Source: Agreia sp. VKM Ac-1783 (GTDB lineage Bacteria > Actinomycetota > Actinomycetes > Actinomycetales > Microbacteriaceae). From it: a DNA stretch of 64,000 bases. Under the pieces are notes generated by a model. The model made no database searches. It was not told the DNA's origin and was given only the letters and a program-made list of their open reading frames with translations. The stretch spans positions 124,001-188,000 of the forward strand of contig NZ_FXWI01000006.1 of assembly GCF_900177765.1 (NCBI RefSeq), in the 5' to 3' direction. Every line of letters starts with the position of its first letter. Position 1 is the first letter of the stretch. The position numbers and the translations under genes were made by a program. This document shows positions 25,729 through 33,298 of the stretch, piece after piece.

Positions 25729-26202
25729 ATGTCGCGCACACTCACCTTCCCCAGCTCGGATGCCCCGGCTCTTCCGATCGTGTCGCTCGATGTGCCCGAC
25801 GACTGGCACGTGCTCTCGACGACCGCCGCGCTGCTCGCCACGGCCAAAGAGGTCGAACAGGGCGAGTTCCGACCCAACGTCGTGGTGGCGATTTCTCGGT
25901 TCGGCTTGGGATACACGCTCGACACAGCCATTCAGGCCGTGATCGAGAAGGTCTCCTCGATAGAGGGGGTAGCCGAGTTGGGCCGCGATCGGCCGGAGGT
26001 TCTCGGCCGCGCAGGCTTCCGCATCGAGTTCAGCTATCCCGACCCGCGCGCGGGCACACTCGTCCAGGCTGTTCGACTGGCCCTCGTGTCCAACGGTCCT
26101 GCCCTCGACCTGGTGCAGGTGACGGCCACGGCGACGGCCGCCCAGGCAGTGGGGATCTGGCCAGAGATCCGTGCCATTCAGGCCAGCGCGAGCCTCTCCT
26201 GA
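25729..26202 (+). CDS. Small protein linked to the type VII-like locus, function unknown
   Basis: A 157-residue protein of alternating strands and helices (FPSSDAPALPIVSLDVPDDWHVLSTT at the start) without signal peptide or membrane segment. Its pattern loosely resembles LpqN-like proteins that accompany actinobacterial secretion genes, but the match is by eye and weak. The ATG at 25729 is preceded by no strong ribosome site. It follows the WXG100 terminator and ends at a second strong terminator, so it would need its own promoter or read-through. Position suggests a chaperone or accessory factor for the WXG100 system; this is inference. Confidence 0.6.
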   Translation: MSRTLTFPSSDAPALPIVSLDVPDDWHVLSTTAALLATAKEVEQGEFRPNVVVAISRFGLGYTLDTAIQAVIEKVSSIEGVAELGRDRPEVLGRAGFRIEFSYPDPRAGTLVQAVRLALVSNGPALDLVQVTATATAAQAVGIWPEIRAIQASASLS

Positions 26203-26207
26203 CACGT

Positions 26208-26243
26208 GAGAACGCCCGCTCCCTTGAGGGAGCGGGCGTTCTC
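26208..26243. terminator. Bidirectional terminator between converging genes
   Basis: A perfect 16-bp stem (arms 26208-26223 and 26228-26243, loop TTGA) followed by ATTCTC on the + strand. It lies between the 3' ends of the plus-strand T7-like locus and the minus-strand ice-binding-type gene and can end transcription from both sides. Confidence 0.8.
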
Positions 26244-26278
26244 ATTCTCAGCGCCTCAGCGCCTCAGCGCTTCAGGTG

Positions 26279-27499
26279 TCAGCTTCGACGAAGGCGACGA
26301 CGGGTCATTCCCATCGTCAGAGCCAGGCCGGCCGCCAGTGCGAGGCCGCCGATCATGGCGAGGCCGCCACCGTCGAATCCGGTCGCCGCGAGGCCTGATC
26401 GCGGTGAACCACTACCGCCGGCACCGTTACCGTTACCGCCTGCGCCGTTACCACCGGGAGTCGTCGGCCCGGTTGCCGTCGGAGAGTCGATCACGACCGT
26501 GTACGTCTCTGAATCATCGTCGGCGTGACCGTTGTTCGCCGTCACCGTGAAGGTGTAGCTACCCGGAGTAGTCGGCGTGCCCGTGATCTCTCCGGACGGC
26601 GACAGCGCGAGGCCCGGAGGCAGCTCGCCCGTCACGACCGTGTAGGTGGGCGTCGGCGACGTGGTCGGCGAGGTCGTGAAGTCGTACTCGTAAGGGGTAC
26701 CTGTCGTGCCAGACGGTGGTGCCGCCGAGGTGATATCGGGCGCGCAGCCGGTCGGCCGGGTGATCACGTTGGTGTCGAGCGTGACTGCGCCGGTGTTTGC
26801 GAGCAGGCGGCCCTGCACGCTCGCGGCGGCATTAGCTGTGATCGATGCCTGCGCCATCACGGTGCCCACGAAGGTCGCTCCGCTGCCGATGGTGGCCGAC
26901 GTTCCGACCTGCCAGAACACGTTGCAGATGCTGGCGCCCCCGGTCAGCTGCACGGTGCTGCCCACATTCATAACGAGTGAACTCGAGGCCTGGAAAACCC
27001 AGACCGACTCTGCTCCCCCGGAGAGAGTGAGCAGACCGCCCGATGAGAGGTCGAGTGCGCCGCCGGAGTAGACGCCCGGTGTGAGCACCTGGCCAGCGAG
27101 CTGAGATAGCCCGGTGGCCTGAGGTGTGAGTCCCGCGGCCGTGTTGTACGCGGCTGTCAGCGCGGACTGTGCGTCTCCTACGCCGGGATCCGTGCGGATC
27201 GTGCCGGTTCCATCGACGATCGAGCCCTCAAGCGGCGGGCCGCCGAACCCGGTGATTCCCGCGCTGCCCGTGTCGCCACTAAGACCAACGTCGCCGGTCA
27301 CCGTGGTGGGTCCCGTGTTGGTGACCGTACTGGCCGCGAGAACGCCGAAGCTGGAGGCCAAGCCCAGGTTGATCGGGCCACCGGCCTCGGGCGGAAGAGC
27401 CTGAGCGCTTCCGGAGAAGCCCAGGACCATGGCGGTGCCGAGAGCGAGGCCTGCGAAACCGGCAACCGCGTAGCGATGCCGTAGAGTAGTAATGAGCAT
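26279..27499 (-). CDS. Ice-binding-type (DUF3494) surface protein with LAATG wall anchor
   Basis: A 406-residue secreted protein: signal peptide (about 1-35), a DUF3494/ice-binding-like beta-solenoid (about 40-255) opening with the family pattern INLGLASSFGVLAASTVTNT and containing WVFQASSSLVMN and NVFWQVGTSATIG. An Ig-like domain of the putative-Ig type (about 258-345: YEYDFTTSPTTSPTPTYTV, LPPGLALSPSGEITGTP) follows, then a Gly-rich linker and a sorting signal LAATG (370-374) with hydrophobic segment and Arg tail. DUF3494 proteins bind ice in several cold-living microbes, though some members act as adhesins. Wall anchoring would place this one on the cell surface. No sortase is in the window. 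Confidence 0.9.
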   Translation of the reverse strand: MLITTLRHRYAVAGFAGLALGTAMVLGFSGSAQALPPEAGGPINLGLASSFGVLAASTVTNTGPTTVTGDVGLSGDTGSAGITGFGGPPLEGSIVDGTGTIRTDPGVGDAQSALTAAYNTAAGLTPQATGLSQLAGQVLTPGVYSGGALDLSSGGLLTLSGGAESVWVFQASSSLVMNVGSTVQLTGGASICNVFWQVGTSATIGSGATFVGTVMAQASITANAAASVQGRLLANTGAVTLDTNVITRPTGCAPDITSAAPPSGTTGTPYEYDFTTSPTTSPTPTYTVVTGELPPGLALSPSGEITGTPTTPGSYTFTVTANNGHADDDSETYTVVIDSPTATGPTTPGGNGAGGNGNGAGGSGSPRSGLAATGFDGGGLAMIGGLALAAGLALTMGMTRRRLRRS

Positions 27500-27746
27500 T
27501 TGTCAGACCCCCAAGGTCTTCACGGATTGACGCTTCTCGCAACCGAGCGGGAACGCGACACAAATCTCCTGCTCTGAGTAGACCATGCGGGGCGGGTTCT
27601 GCAATAGGGGCGACAAATGGTCGGCAGTGGTGTATCGCGCGCGCGGAGCCATCTGGCCTGACTCGTGAGATTCTCCGTGAGGGAGAACGTCCAGGATCGG
27701 CCACGGTAAACTAGCGGGGTTCTCGAACTCGAAAGCAGGCCGCGCG
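27500..27746. other. Divergent intergenic region
   Basis: About 250 bases between the ice-binding-type gene (leftward) and a small membrane-protein operon (rightward). It holds a good -10 (TAAACT, 27707-27712) for the rightward genes and a weak leftward pair (TTGCAG / TACTCA on the minus strand, around 27575-27604). A short inverted repeat, TTCTCC-GTGAG-GGAGAA, lies at 27671-27687. No gene or RNA is recognised. Confidence 0.45.
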
Positions 27747-28346
27747 GTGACCACCCAGCCCACCCGCCTCGAGGCGCAGTCGCCCTACTGGGGTGTGCCG
27801 ATCGCCCGGGCGATTCCGGCGATCGTCGTAGCCCTCGTCGTCACTTTCACGCCGAACCATTCCAGTGTCGTCGGATTGCTGGTCTTCGGAGCCTTCGCCC
27901 TCACATCCGGCCTGCTCACCGGCATCCTGACCCTGCGCGTCGTGCCCGCGGGAATGAGCCGCACCCTTCTTCTCACCCAGGCCGGTACCAGCCTCGTGGC
28001 CGGCGTGCTCGCCCTGGCACTGCAGGGCTTCGGGCTCGGGTTCCTGCTCTATCTCGTGAGCGTCTGGGCCGCGATCACCGCGATTCTCGAACTCGTGACC
28101 GGCCTGCGCTCGCGCGGTGAGGCTCCTGCCAAAGACTGGATCGCCATGGGCGGCTTCACAGGCATCCTCGCGCTGGTCTTCCTCCTCCTTCCGCTCACAG
28201 ACCTCGTGGCCGTGGGCCTCTTCGGGGCATACGGAGCGGTTCTCGGAATCTACCTCGTCATCGCGGGGCTGTCGCTTCGCTGGGGCACGCAGGTCGACGC
28301 CCACAAAACAAAGGAATCCGTGACTCCGCAGGTGCAGAACCCGTGA
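27747..28346 (+). CDS. DUF308/HdeD-like integral membrane protein
   Basis: A 199-residue protein with six hydrophobic segments arranged as three helix pairs, resembling HdeD/DUF308 membrane proteins. The function is unknown; the family has been linked to acid stress in E. coli only. GTG start, and the stop overlaps the next gene by GTGA, so the two are expressed together. Homologues are sometimes labelled acyl-CoA synthetase in databases, for which this sequence offers no support: it has no AMP-binding motif. Confidence 0.7.
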   Translation: MTTQPTRLEAQSPYWGVPIARAIPAIVVALVVTFTPNHSSVVGLLVFGAFALTSGLLTGILTLRVVPAGMSRTLLLTQAGTSLVAGVLALALQGFGLGFLLYLVSVWAAITAILELVTGLRSRGEAPAKDWIAMGGFTGILALVFLLLPLTDLVAVGLFGAYGAVLGIYLVIAGLSLRWGTQVDAHKTKESVTPQVQNP

Positions 28347-28591
28347 CCCAGCCATCAAAGCGCGACGTCTTCAAGCCGGTCGAACTCATCGTTCTGTCGG
28401 CGGTGCTGGCCCTTTTCGTGGGGCTGACCGTGCTGCTTTCTACTCGCAGTCCGTTGTTGGCGGTGATCTTCTTCGGGGTCGCGTTCATCGTGGTTCTTGT
28501 TGTGATCGCGATGATGGTGTTGACGTTCAAGCCGAACAAGTCGGAGCAGACGGAGCTCGACGATGACGAACTTCCGCCGTCTGGGCACTAA
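28343..28591 (+). CDS. Small two-helix membrane protein
   Basis: An 82-residue protein with two hydrophobic helices (about 14-32 and 38-62) and a short acidic C-terminal tail (ELDDDELPP). It starts with a GTG inside a GTGA overlap with the DUF308-like gene and is presumably its partner. No family is recognised. Confidence 0.7.
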   Translation: MTQPSKRDVFKPVELIVLSAVLALFVGLTVLLSTRSPLLAVIFFGVAFIVVLVVIAMMVLTFKPNKSEQTELDDDELPPSGH

Positions 28592-28614
28592 GCGTTTTCT
28601 GTAGGGCGCGGCTC

Positions 28615-28733
28615 GGGGTGTGCGTTTTCAGCTCAGACAATGGCCGTGGCTGACAACCGCTCCGCGGCGCTCGTTCCTCGCGCTGCTCCGGGTCATCAGC
28701 CACAGCCATAACTCGCAAGAAAACGCACACCCC
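28615..28733. repeat. Long imperfect inverted repeat (hairpin-forming element)
   Basis: Perfect 15-base outer arms, GGGGTGTGCGTTTTC at 28615-28629 and GAAAACGCACACCCC at 28719-28733. Inside them lies a second pair: ATGGCCGTGGCTGA near 28639-28652 and TCAGCCACAGCCAT near 28695-28708, with one mismatch. The whole 119 bases could fold into one long stem. It may end transcription of the small membrane-protein operon, or be a mobile MITE-like repeat. Confidence 0.65.
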
Positions 28734-28742
28734 TCCCCGCGC

Positions 28743-28822
28743 CGAGTTCGCTTCGTTCCCCCCGAGTTCGCTTCGCTCACCGGGTGGTGCTGCCGGGGCG
28801 CCGAGTTCGCTCCGCTCACCGG
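28743..28822. repeat. Three direct repeats of a GAGTTCGCT unit
   Basis: Copies begin at 28743, 28763 and 28802; the second and third share CGAGTTCGCT(T/C)CGCTCACCGG. Spacing is uneven (20 and 39 bases), so this is not a CRISPR array. Confidence 0.65.
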
Positions 28823-28844
28823 CTAGTTCGTCGTGAGGGAGATC

Positions 28845-28866
28845 GTTCCCTGAGCCTGTCGAAGGG
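28845..28866. repeat. Dispersed intergenic element (TGAGCCTGTCGAAGG type)
   Basis: GTTCCCTGAGCCTGTCGAAGGG is a short motif that recurs between genes of many high-GC bacteria. Only one copy is seen in this window. Its role is not known. Confidence 0.5.
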
Positions 28867-28891
28867 CGGGGATGGGTCAGGCCGGACGGGG

Positions 28892-29428
28892 TTAGGCGCT
28901 GGTGTCTTTCAGGGTTTTTAGGGACTGCTGGGCCGTTCTGCGGACCTCTTTGTCGGGGTCTCGCAGGAGGGACTCCAGGGTGTCTTGGGTTGTGGGGTCG
29001 CCTGTGGATGCGAGTGCTCGGGCCGCTGCGGCGCGGACTCGTGCGTGGTCGTCTTTGGTGAGGGCGGTGAGGGCCTCCGGGGCCGCGATCGAGCGCAGAG
29101 CCGCGACCTTGGCGCACATCTCTCGTACCCGCCATGCCTGGTTGCCGAGGCCGGCGATGACGGCCGGCGCCGCGGCATCCGACCAGACGTAATTCAGAGC
29201 GCGGGCGCCCCACAGCTCAGGCCAGTAGAGCGAGGGCGCGCCAGCCAGGATGCCGTCGGCGTGAGGGCCTCCGACGACGCGCAAAAACTCCTCGCCCTCG
29301 TAGCCGCCCTCGAGCAGAGAACGCGCGCGCAGCACGACCGAGGTCTCACCCTCGCTGTCGACGGCGGCCCGGATGCGCTCTTCGAGCGACGCGGTGTGGT
29401 GGGACGGGGTCTCGCTGTCGTGTGCCAT
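28892..29428 (-). CDS. HEAT-repeat protein
   Basis: A 178-residue protein whose C-terminal two-thirds are alpha-helical HEAT-type repeats: APAVIAGLGNQAWRVREMCA, APEALTALTKDDHARVRAAAA and TQDTLESLLRDPDKEVRRTAQ, each with the central Asp and Arg typical of these repeats. HEAT arrays bind other proteins; no catalytic motif is present. It lies 35 bases downstream of purB on the same strand and may be co-transcribed with it, but no functional tie is evident. Confidence 0.8.
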   Translation of the reverse strand: MAHDSETPSHHTASLEERIRAAVDSEGETSVVLRARSLLEGGYEGEEFLRVVGGPHADGILAGAPSLYWPELWGARALNYVWSDAAAPAVIAGLGNQAWRVREMCAKVAALRSIAAPEALTALTKDDHARVRAAAARALASTGDPTTQDTLESLLRDPDKEVRRTAQQSLKTLKDTSA

Positions 29429-29463
29429 AAGACACCAAGGCTACCGCGGGCGCCCTCGGTTGC

Positions 29464-30846
29464 TCAGAGGATGTGCTCCACCAGAGCTGAGGAGATGCCC
29501 ACATAGGTGTGCGGGGTGAGCGCGAGAAGGCGCTGCTTGGCGGCGTCGCCGATGTCGAGGCCCTCGACGAAGGTCGCCAGGTCGGTGGCCCCGATGCGCT
29601 TGCCGCGGGTGAGCTCTTTGAGCAGGGCATAGGGATCGGTGATCGATGAGCGCCCCGCTGTGATCTCGGCCCGCACCACGGTCTGGATGGCCTCCGCGAG
29701 GACCTCCCAGTTGGTGTCGAGGTCGTCGGCGAGCAGCTCGCGGTTGAGCGAGATCTGGCCGAGGCCCGCGGTGATGTTCGACAGCGCGAGCAGCGAGTGG
29801 CCGAGGGCCACGCCCACGTTGCGCTGCGTGGTCGAGTCGGTGAGGTCGCGCTGCAGGCGGCTGGTGACGAGGGTCTGCGCGAGCGAGTCGAGAAGCGCGC
29901 TCGAGAGTTCGAGGTTGGCCTCCGCGTTCTCGAACTTGATCGGGTTGATCTTGTGCGGCATCGTCGACGAGCCCGTGGCGCCCGCGACGGGGATCTGCGT
30001 GAAGTAGCCGAGCGAGATATAGGTCCACACGTCGGTGCAGAGGTTGTGCAGAATGCGGTTGCCGTGCGCGACTTGCGAGTAGAGCTCGGCCTGCCAGTCG
30101 TGCGATTCGATCTGTGTGGTGAGCGGGTTCCAGGTGAGACCGAGCGAGGTGACGAACTCGCGCGAGACCGCCTGCCAGTCGAGGTCGGCCTCGGCCGAGA
30201 GGTGTGCCGCGAATGTTCCGGTGGCGCCCGAGAACTTGCCGAGGTACTCGGCCGCCTCGACCTGCTTGCGGATGCGCTCGAGACGGTAGACCGTGACGGC
30301 CAGCTCCTTGCCCATGGTGGTGGGGGTCGCCGGCTGCCCGTGGGTGCGCGCGAGCATGGCATCGTCGCGGTACTGCACCGCCTGTGCTCGGAGTTCGTCG
30401 ATGACCGCACGGAAGGCGGGCAGCCAGACCTCGGTCACGGCATCCCGGATGACCAGGGCGTAGCTGAGGTTGTTGATGTCTTCGCTGGTGGCGGCGAAGT
30501 GCGTCAGCTCGGCGATCGCGTCGAGGCCCAGTTCGCTGAGGCGGCGGCGCACGTAGTACTCCACGGCCTTCACGTCGTGCTTCGTGGTCGACTCGAGGGC
30601 GCCGAGTTCGGCGACCTCCTCATCTCCGAAGTTCGGGGCGAGCTGGCGCAGCTTGCGCTGCTTCTCGAGTTCGATCGGGGTCGAGCCGAAGAGCGAGTGG
30701 TCGGTGAGGTAGATCAGCCACTCGACCTCGACCTGGATGCGGGCGCGGTTGAGCCCCGCCTCTGACAGGAACTCGCCCAGTTCGGACACGGCCGACGCAT
30801 AACGACCATCGAGGGGGCTGAGGGGCTGAGGGGAAAGAGCGCTCAT
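29464..30846 (-). CDS. purB: Adenylosuccinate lyase
   Basis: A 460-residue enzyme of the fumarase/aspartase superfamily. It carries the lyase signature SSTMPHKINPIKFENAEAN and the N-terminal PLSPLDGRYAS typical of the PurB subgroup that includes the E. coli enzyme. It catalyses two fumarate-releasing steps of purine synthesis: SAICAR to AICAR and adenylosuccinate to AMP. The ATG at 30846 is chosen because it gives the normal MSALSPQPLSPLDGRY start; an upstream in-frame start would add 14 residues. The length is normal for the subgroup. Confidence 0.97.
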   Translation of the reverse strand: MSALSPQPLSPLDGRYASAVSELGEFLSEAGLNRARIQVEVEWLIYLTDHSLFGSTPIELEKQRKLRQLAPNFGDEEVAELGALESTTKHDVKAVEYYVRRRLSELGLDAIAELTHFAATSEDINNLSYALVIRDAVTEVWLPAFRAVIDELRAQAVQYRDDAMLARTHGQPATPTTMGKELAVTVYRLERIRKQVEAAEYLGKFSGATGTFAAHLSAEADLDWQAVSREFVTSLGLTWNPLTTQIESHDWQAELYSQVAHGNRILHNLCTDVWTYISLGYFTQIPVAGATGSSTMPHKINPIKFENAEANLELSSALLDSLAQTLVTSRLQRDLTDSTTQRNVGVALGHSLLALSNITAGLGQISLNRELLADDLDTNWEVLAEAIQTVVRAEITAGRSSITDPYALLKELTRGKRIGATDLATFVEGLDIGDAAKQRLLALTPHTYVGISSALVEHIL

Positions 30847-30891
30847 AGTGCGGGGTAACTCCAGTGCTGGGCGGCCGTCGGGCCGCATCGG

Positions 30892-31428
30892 TCAAGCGTG
30901 GGTGGATGTCTGCGGCGCACGAAACGCCGGCTCGAGCTGGGCGAACAGGGCCGCGCAGGCTTGCTCGATGGTGGTGAGCACCGAGGCGAACGTGGCCGGG
31001 TCGGCGTAATAGGGGTCTGGAACGTCGAGTTGGCGGCCCGGGGAGGTGTCGAAGCTCGTGAGCAGTCTGATCTTCGATCTGTCGGAATCACTCGATGCCC
31101 ACGAGCGGATAGCGCGCTCGTGGGTGCGATCGAGCGCGATGATCAGGTCGAGTTCGTCGAAAGACGACGAGTCGAACTGCTTGGCCCGATGCATGGATGC
31201 GTCGTAACCGCGATCAGCGAGGGCGTCGATCGTGCGCGGGTCGGCCTGCTCCCCCACGTGCCATTCGCCCGTTCCGGCGCTGGTCACCGAGACGCGATGG
31301 CCGAGGCCGGCCTTCTGGACCATGTCGCGAAGCACTATCTCGGCCATGGGAGAACGACAGATGTTGCCCGTGCAGACCATGCAGACGCGAAAGACTCCAG
31401 GGGGAATCTCGTCTCGCTCGGGGGGCAT
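30892..31428 (-). CDS. Low-molecular-weight protein tyrosine phosphatase
   Basis: A 178-residue protein with the LMW-PTP active site VCTGNICRSPMAE, i.e. Cys19-x5-Arg25 followed by Ser, and the late catalytic Asp in DPYYAD. Members remove phosphate from protein tyrosines or, in some bacteria, act in capsule control or as arsenate reductases. The ATG at 31428 gives a normal short N terminus before the active-site loop; the frame stays open further upstream but without family features. It is 45 bases upstream of purB on the same strand. The substrate is not known. Confidence 0.93.
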   Translation of the reverse strand: MPPERDEIPPGVFRVCMVCTGNICRSPMAEIVLRDMVQKAGLGHRVSVTSAGTGEWHVGEQADPRTIDALADRGYDASMHRAKQFDSSSFDELDLIIALDRTHERAIRSWASSDSDRSKIRLLTSFDTSPGRQLDVPDPYYADPATFASVLTTIEQACAALFAQLEPAFRAPQTSTHA

Positions 31429-31511
31429 GCCTCTATCTTGGTGCAGTTTCCTCTCCTCCACATCAGCCGTCTGTTCATCGCCACTCCCCTGATACCCGTC
31501 ACGGCGGCACG

Positions 31512-31814
31512 ATGACGGATTCGGGCGATGACACTGGTGCCGTGACAGATCATCCAAACCCCCTTCTGACCCACGTGAGCGCCGCCCTCGAGCACGACAG
31601 GGCCACGGTGCAGGCGCTGAGCCTCGACCTCTGCACCGAGCTGGTGCCCGCCGTTGTGCGCGACGATGCACCTGGCTGGCAGGGCCTCGCACGACGGTCG
31701 TTCGATCTGAGGTGCGAGCACGTTGCAGCTGACGTTCGCCGCGTGTCGTCGGCGCTCGACGAGATCTCAGGAATGCTGGCGGGAGCCATCGAGAGGCTCG
31801 GAACGACCCCATGA
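31512..31814 (+). CDS. Small helical WXG100-like protein
   Basis: A 100-residue protein with two predicted long helices joined by PGWQG (Trp56-Gln-Gly58), the turn that marks the WXG100 superfamily; helix two (RSFDLRCEHVAADVRRVSSALDEISGMLAGAIERL) has the expected heptad pattern. It is more divergent than the WXG100 gene at 25351. No strong ribosome site is seen; the ATG at 31512 is used, and a GTG at 31542 is an alternative. It overlaps the next gene by ATGA, which encodes a hydrolase, so it could be the export partner or chaperone of that protein. Confidence 0.65.
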   Translation: MTDSGDDTGAVTDHPNPLLTHVSAALEHDRATVQALSLDLCTELVPAVVRDDAPGWQGLARRSFDLRCEHVAADVRRVSSALDEISGMLAGAIERLGTTP

Positions 31815-33244
31815 CCCCCGACACCGACGAACTCGTGGTCTCTGGCGGGGGCAGCTTTGCCGTATCGACAGACGAGATCGCGACCACCGCCTTTCGGCTG
31901 AGGTTCATCGAGACCGAGGCGCTCGCGGCTGCCGGTCGGCTGCGGGGGCTCGAGCTCTGCCTCGATCCGCTGGTGGCCGCTCAGACGCCGACCGTGCCGA
32001 CGCTGGTGCTGCAGGCGGCGCACGAGCTCGAACAGGCGTCGCGCTCCGCGGGCGAGCTCGACTTCTCTCTGCGCTTGGCTGCCGAGGCGTACGGAATCGT
32101 CGAGAACGCCATGATCGACGGAATGCGTATGGCCTCCGGTGTGGTCGGCAACGTGCTCGGGCATATCGCGCCGTTCCTCCTTCTGGCCGGCGCGCCGTTT
32201 CTCGCTGCAGCAGGGTCGGGTGTGCTGGCGGGTCTCGCCTTGCGGCCGGGCACCTCGAAGAATCCTGCCGATGTCGTCGAGTGGATGCGCGAGCATCCGG
32301 AACTCGCCAACAACCCGGCCGTCGCGGCCGCCGTTCGTCTGCTCTTCTCCTCGAGCGACGACATCATCGCGGGGCTCCTCGGAGTTCCTCCCGGAGCGGG
32401 CGCCGTCATCGGCGACGATGGACTCGGTCTCTTCGGCATCAGAGAGGCCGCGGGGCTCATCCTCGTGGCGGCAGGGGTCGCGGGCGCGGGCGCGGCAGGC
32501 CGTCGGCCACTCGTCGAGACGCCCGTGCGCACGACGAGGATCGCGACGTCGCCCGTTACAGCACCTTCCAGCATCTCCGACCTGGCGTCTCGGATGCCGG
32601 TCACGAGCAGCGCTGGATCGCAGATCAAGGTCGAGAAGTACGTCGACGCCGACGGAGATCCGTCGTACATCGTCTATCTCGGCGGAACCGTCGACATGAA
32701 CGCCCTGCCGACCGGTGAGGCGTTCGACATGACGAGCAATGTCACGTCGATGGGTGCGGGCGACGGCGCCTCGTACCGCGCCGCTGTCGAGGCGATGCGC
32801 GATGCGGGCATCCAGCCGGGCGACCCGGTCTTCGAGGTCGGCTACTCGCAGGGCGGCCTTCTGGCCGTGCAACTCGAGCAGTCCGGTGACTACAACGTGC
32901 AGGGCGTTGTCACCCTCGGCTCACCCGTGGGTCAACTCGAGACCGAAGCGCCCACACTTACGATCGCGCACAGCGAAGATCTCGTTCCTGCCATCGGTGG
33001 CCTCGACACGGCATCCGGTGACGACCGCGTACTGGTGCGCCGCACCCTCTACGACGATGCGCCCATCCCCACGGGCGACGCCTTTCCCTCGCACGATCTG
33101 GGCGCGTACCGCGAGACGGCAGGGCTGGTCGACGCATCGAAAGACCGCAGGGTCGAGAAGTTCATCGACGATGCAGCGCCCTTCTTGTCGGGAACAGCGC
33201 CGGGCACGGCCACCGAATATCGCGCCACGCGGGTCGAGAGGTGA
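31811..33244 (+). CDS. Putative type VII-associated alpha/beta hydrolase (lipase-like)
   Basis: A 477-residue protein. Residues 1-110 are helical and resemble the N-terminal part of type VII substrates; 111-145 and 205-230 are hydrophobic, Gly/Ala-rich segments. The C-terminal 210 residues look like an alpha/beta hydrolase: nucleophile elbow GYSQGG with Ser346, Asp390 in AHSEDLVPA and His428 in FPSHDLGAY at plausible triad spacing. No classical signal peptide is present. Coupling by ATGA to a WXG-like gene suggests secretion by the type VII-like system, as a lipase, esterase or toxin. No immunity gene is recognised next to it. Confidence 0.65.
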   Translation: MTPDTDELVVSGGGSFAVSTDEIATTAFRLRFIETEALAAAGRLRGLELCLDPLVAAQTPTVPTLVLQAAHELEQASRSAGELDFSLRLAAEAYGIVENAMIDGMRMASGVVGNVLGHIAPFLLLAGAPFLAAAGSGVLAGLALRPGTSKNPADVVEWMREHPELANNPAVAAAVRLLFSSSDDIIAGLLGVPPGAGAVIGDDGLGLFGIREAAGLILVAAGVAGAGAAGRRPLVETPVRTTRIATSPVTAPSSISDLASRMPVTSSAGSQIKVEKYVDADGDPSYIVYLGGTVDMNALPTGEAFDMTSNVTSMGAGDGASYRAAVEAMRDAGIQPGDPVFEVGYSQGGLLAVQLEQSGDYNVQGVVTLGSPVGQLETEAPTLTIAHSEDLVPAIGGLDTASGDDRVLVRRTLYDDAPIPTGDAFPSHDLGAYRETAGLVDASKDRRVEKFIDDAAPFLSGTAPGTATEYRATRVER

Positions 33245-33298
33245 GGGGCGTCGTGAGTGGCACCCCCTGTCGGCCGCGAGCAGGCCCCGTCAGTTCGG

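Larger units (their letters stand above)
28592..28891. other. Repeat-rich intergenic stretch
   Basis: Three hundred bases without a gene. They hold a long imperfect inverted repeat (28615-28733), three copies of a GAGTTCGCT(T/C)CG(C/T)TC unit, and one TGAGCCTGTCGAAGGG element of the kind scattered through many actinobacterial genomes. No coding or tRNA signal is seen. Confidence 0.7.

Noticed and set aside
27671-27687. Short inverted repeat TTCTCC-GTGAG-GGAGAA near the small membrane-protein promoter
   Set aside because: Six-base arms are too short to claim an operator, and no second copy was noticed.
28743-28822. Direct repeats considered as a CRISPR array
   Set aside because: Only three uneven copies, spacing of 20 and 39 bases, no conserved spacer length and no cas genes nearby.
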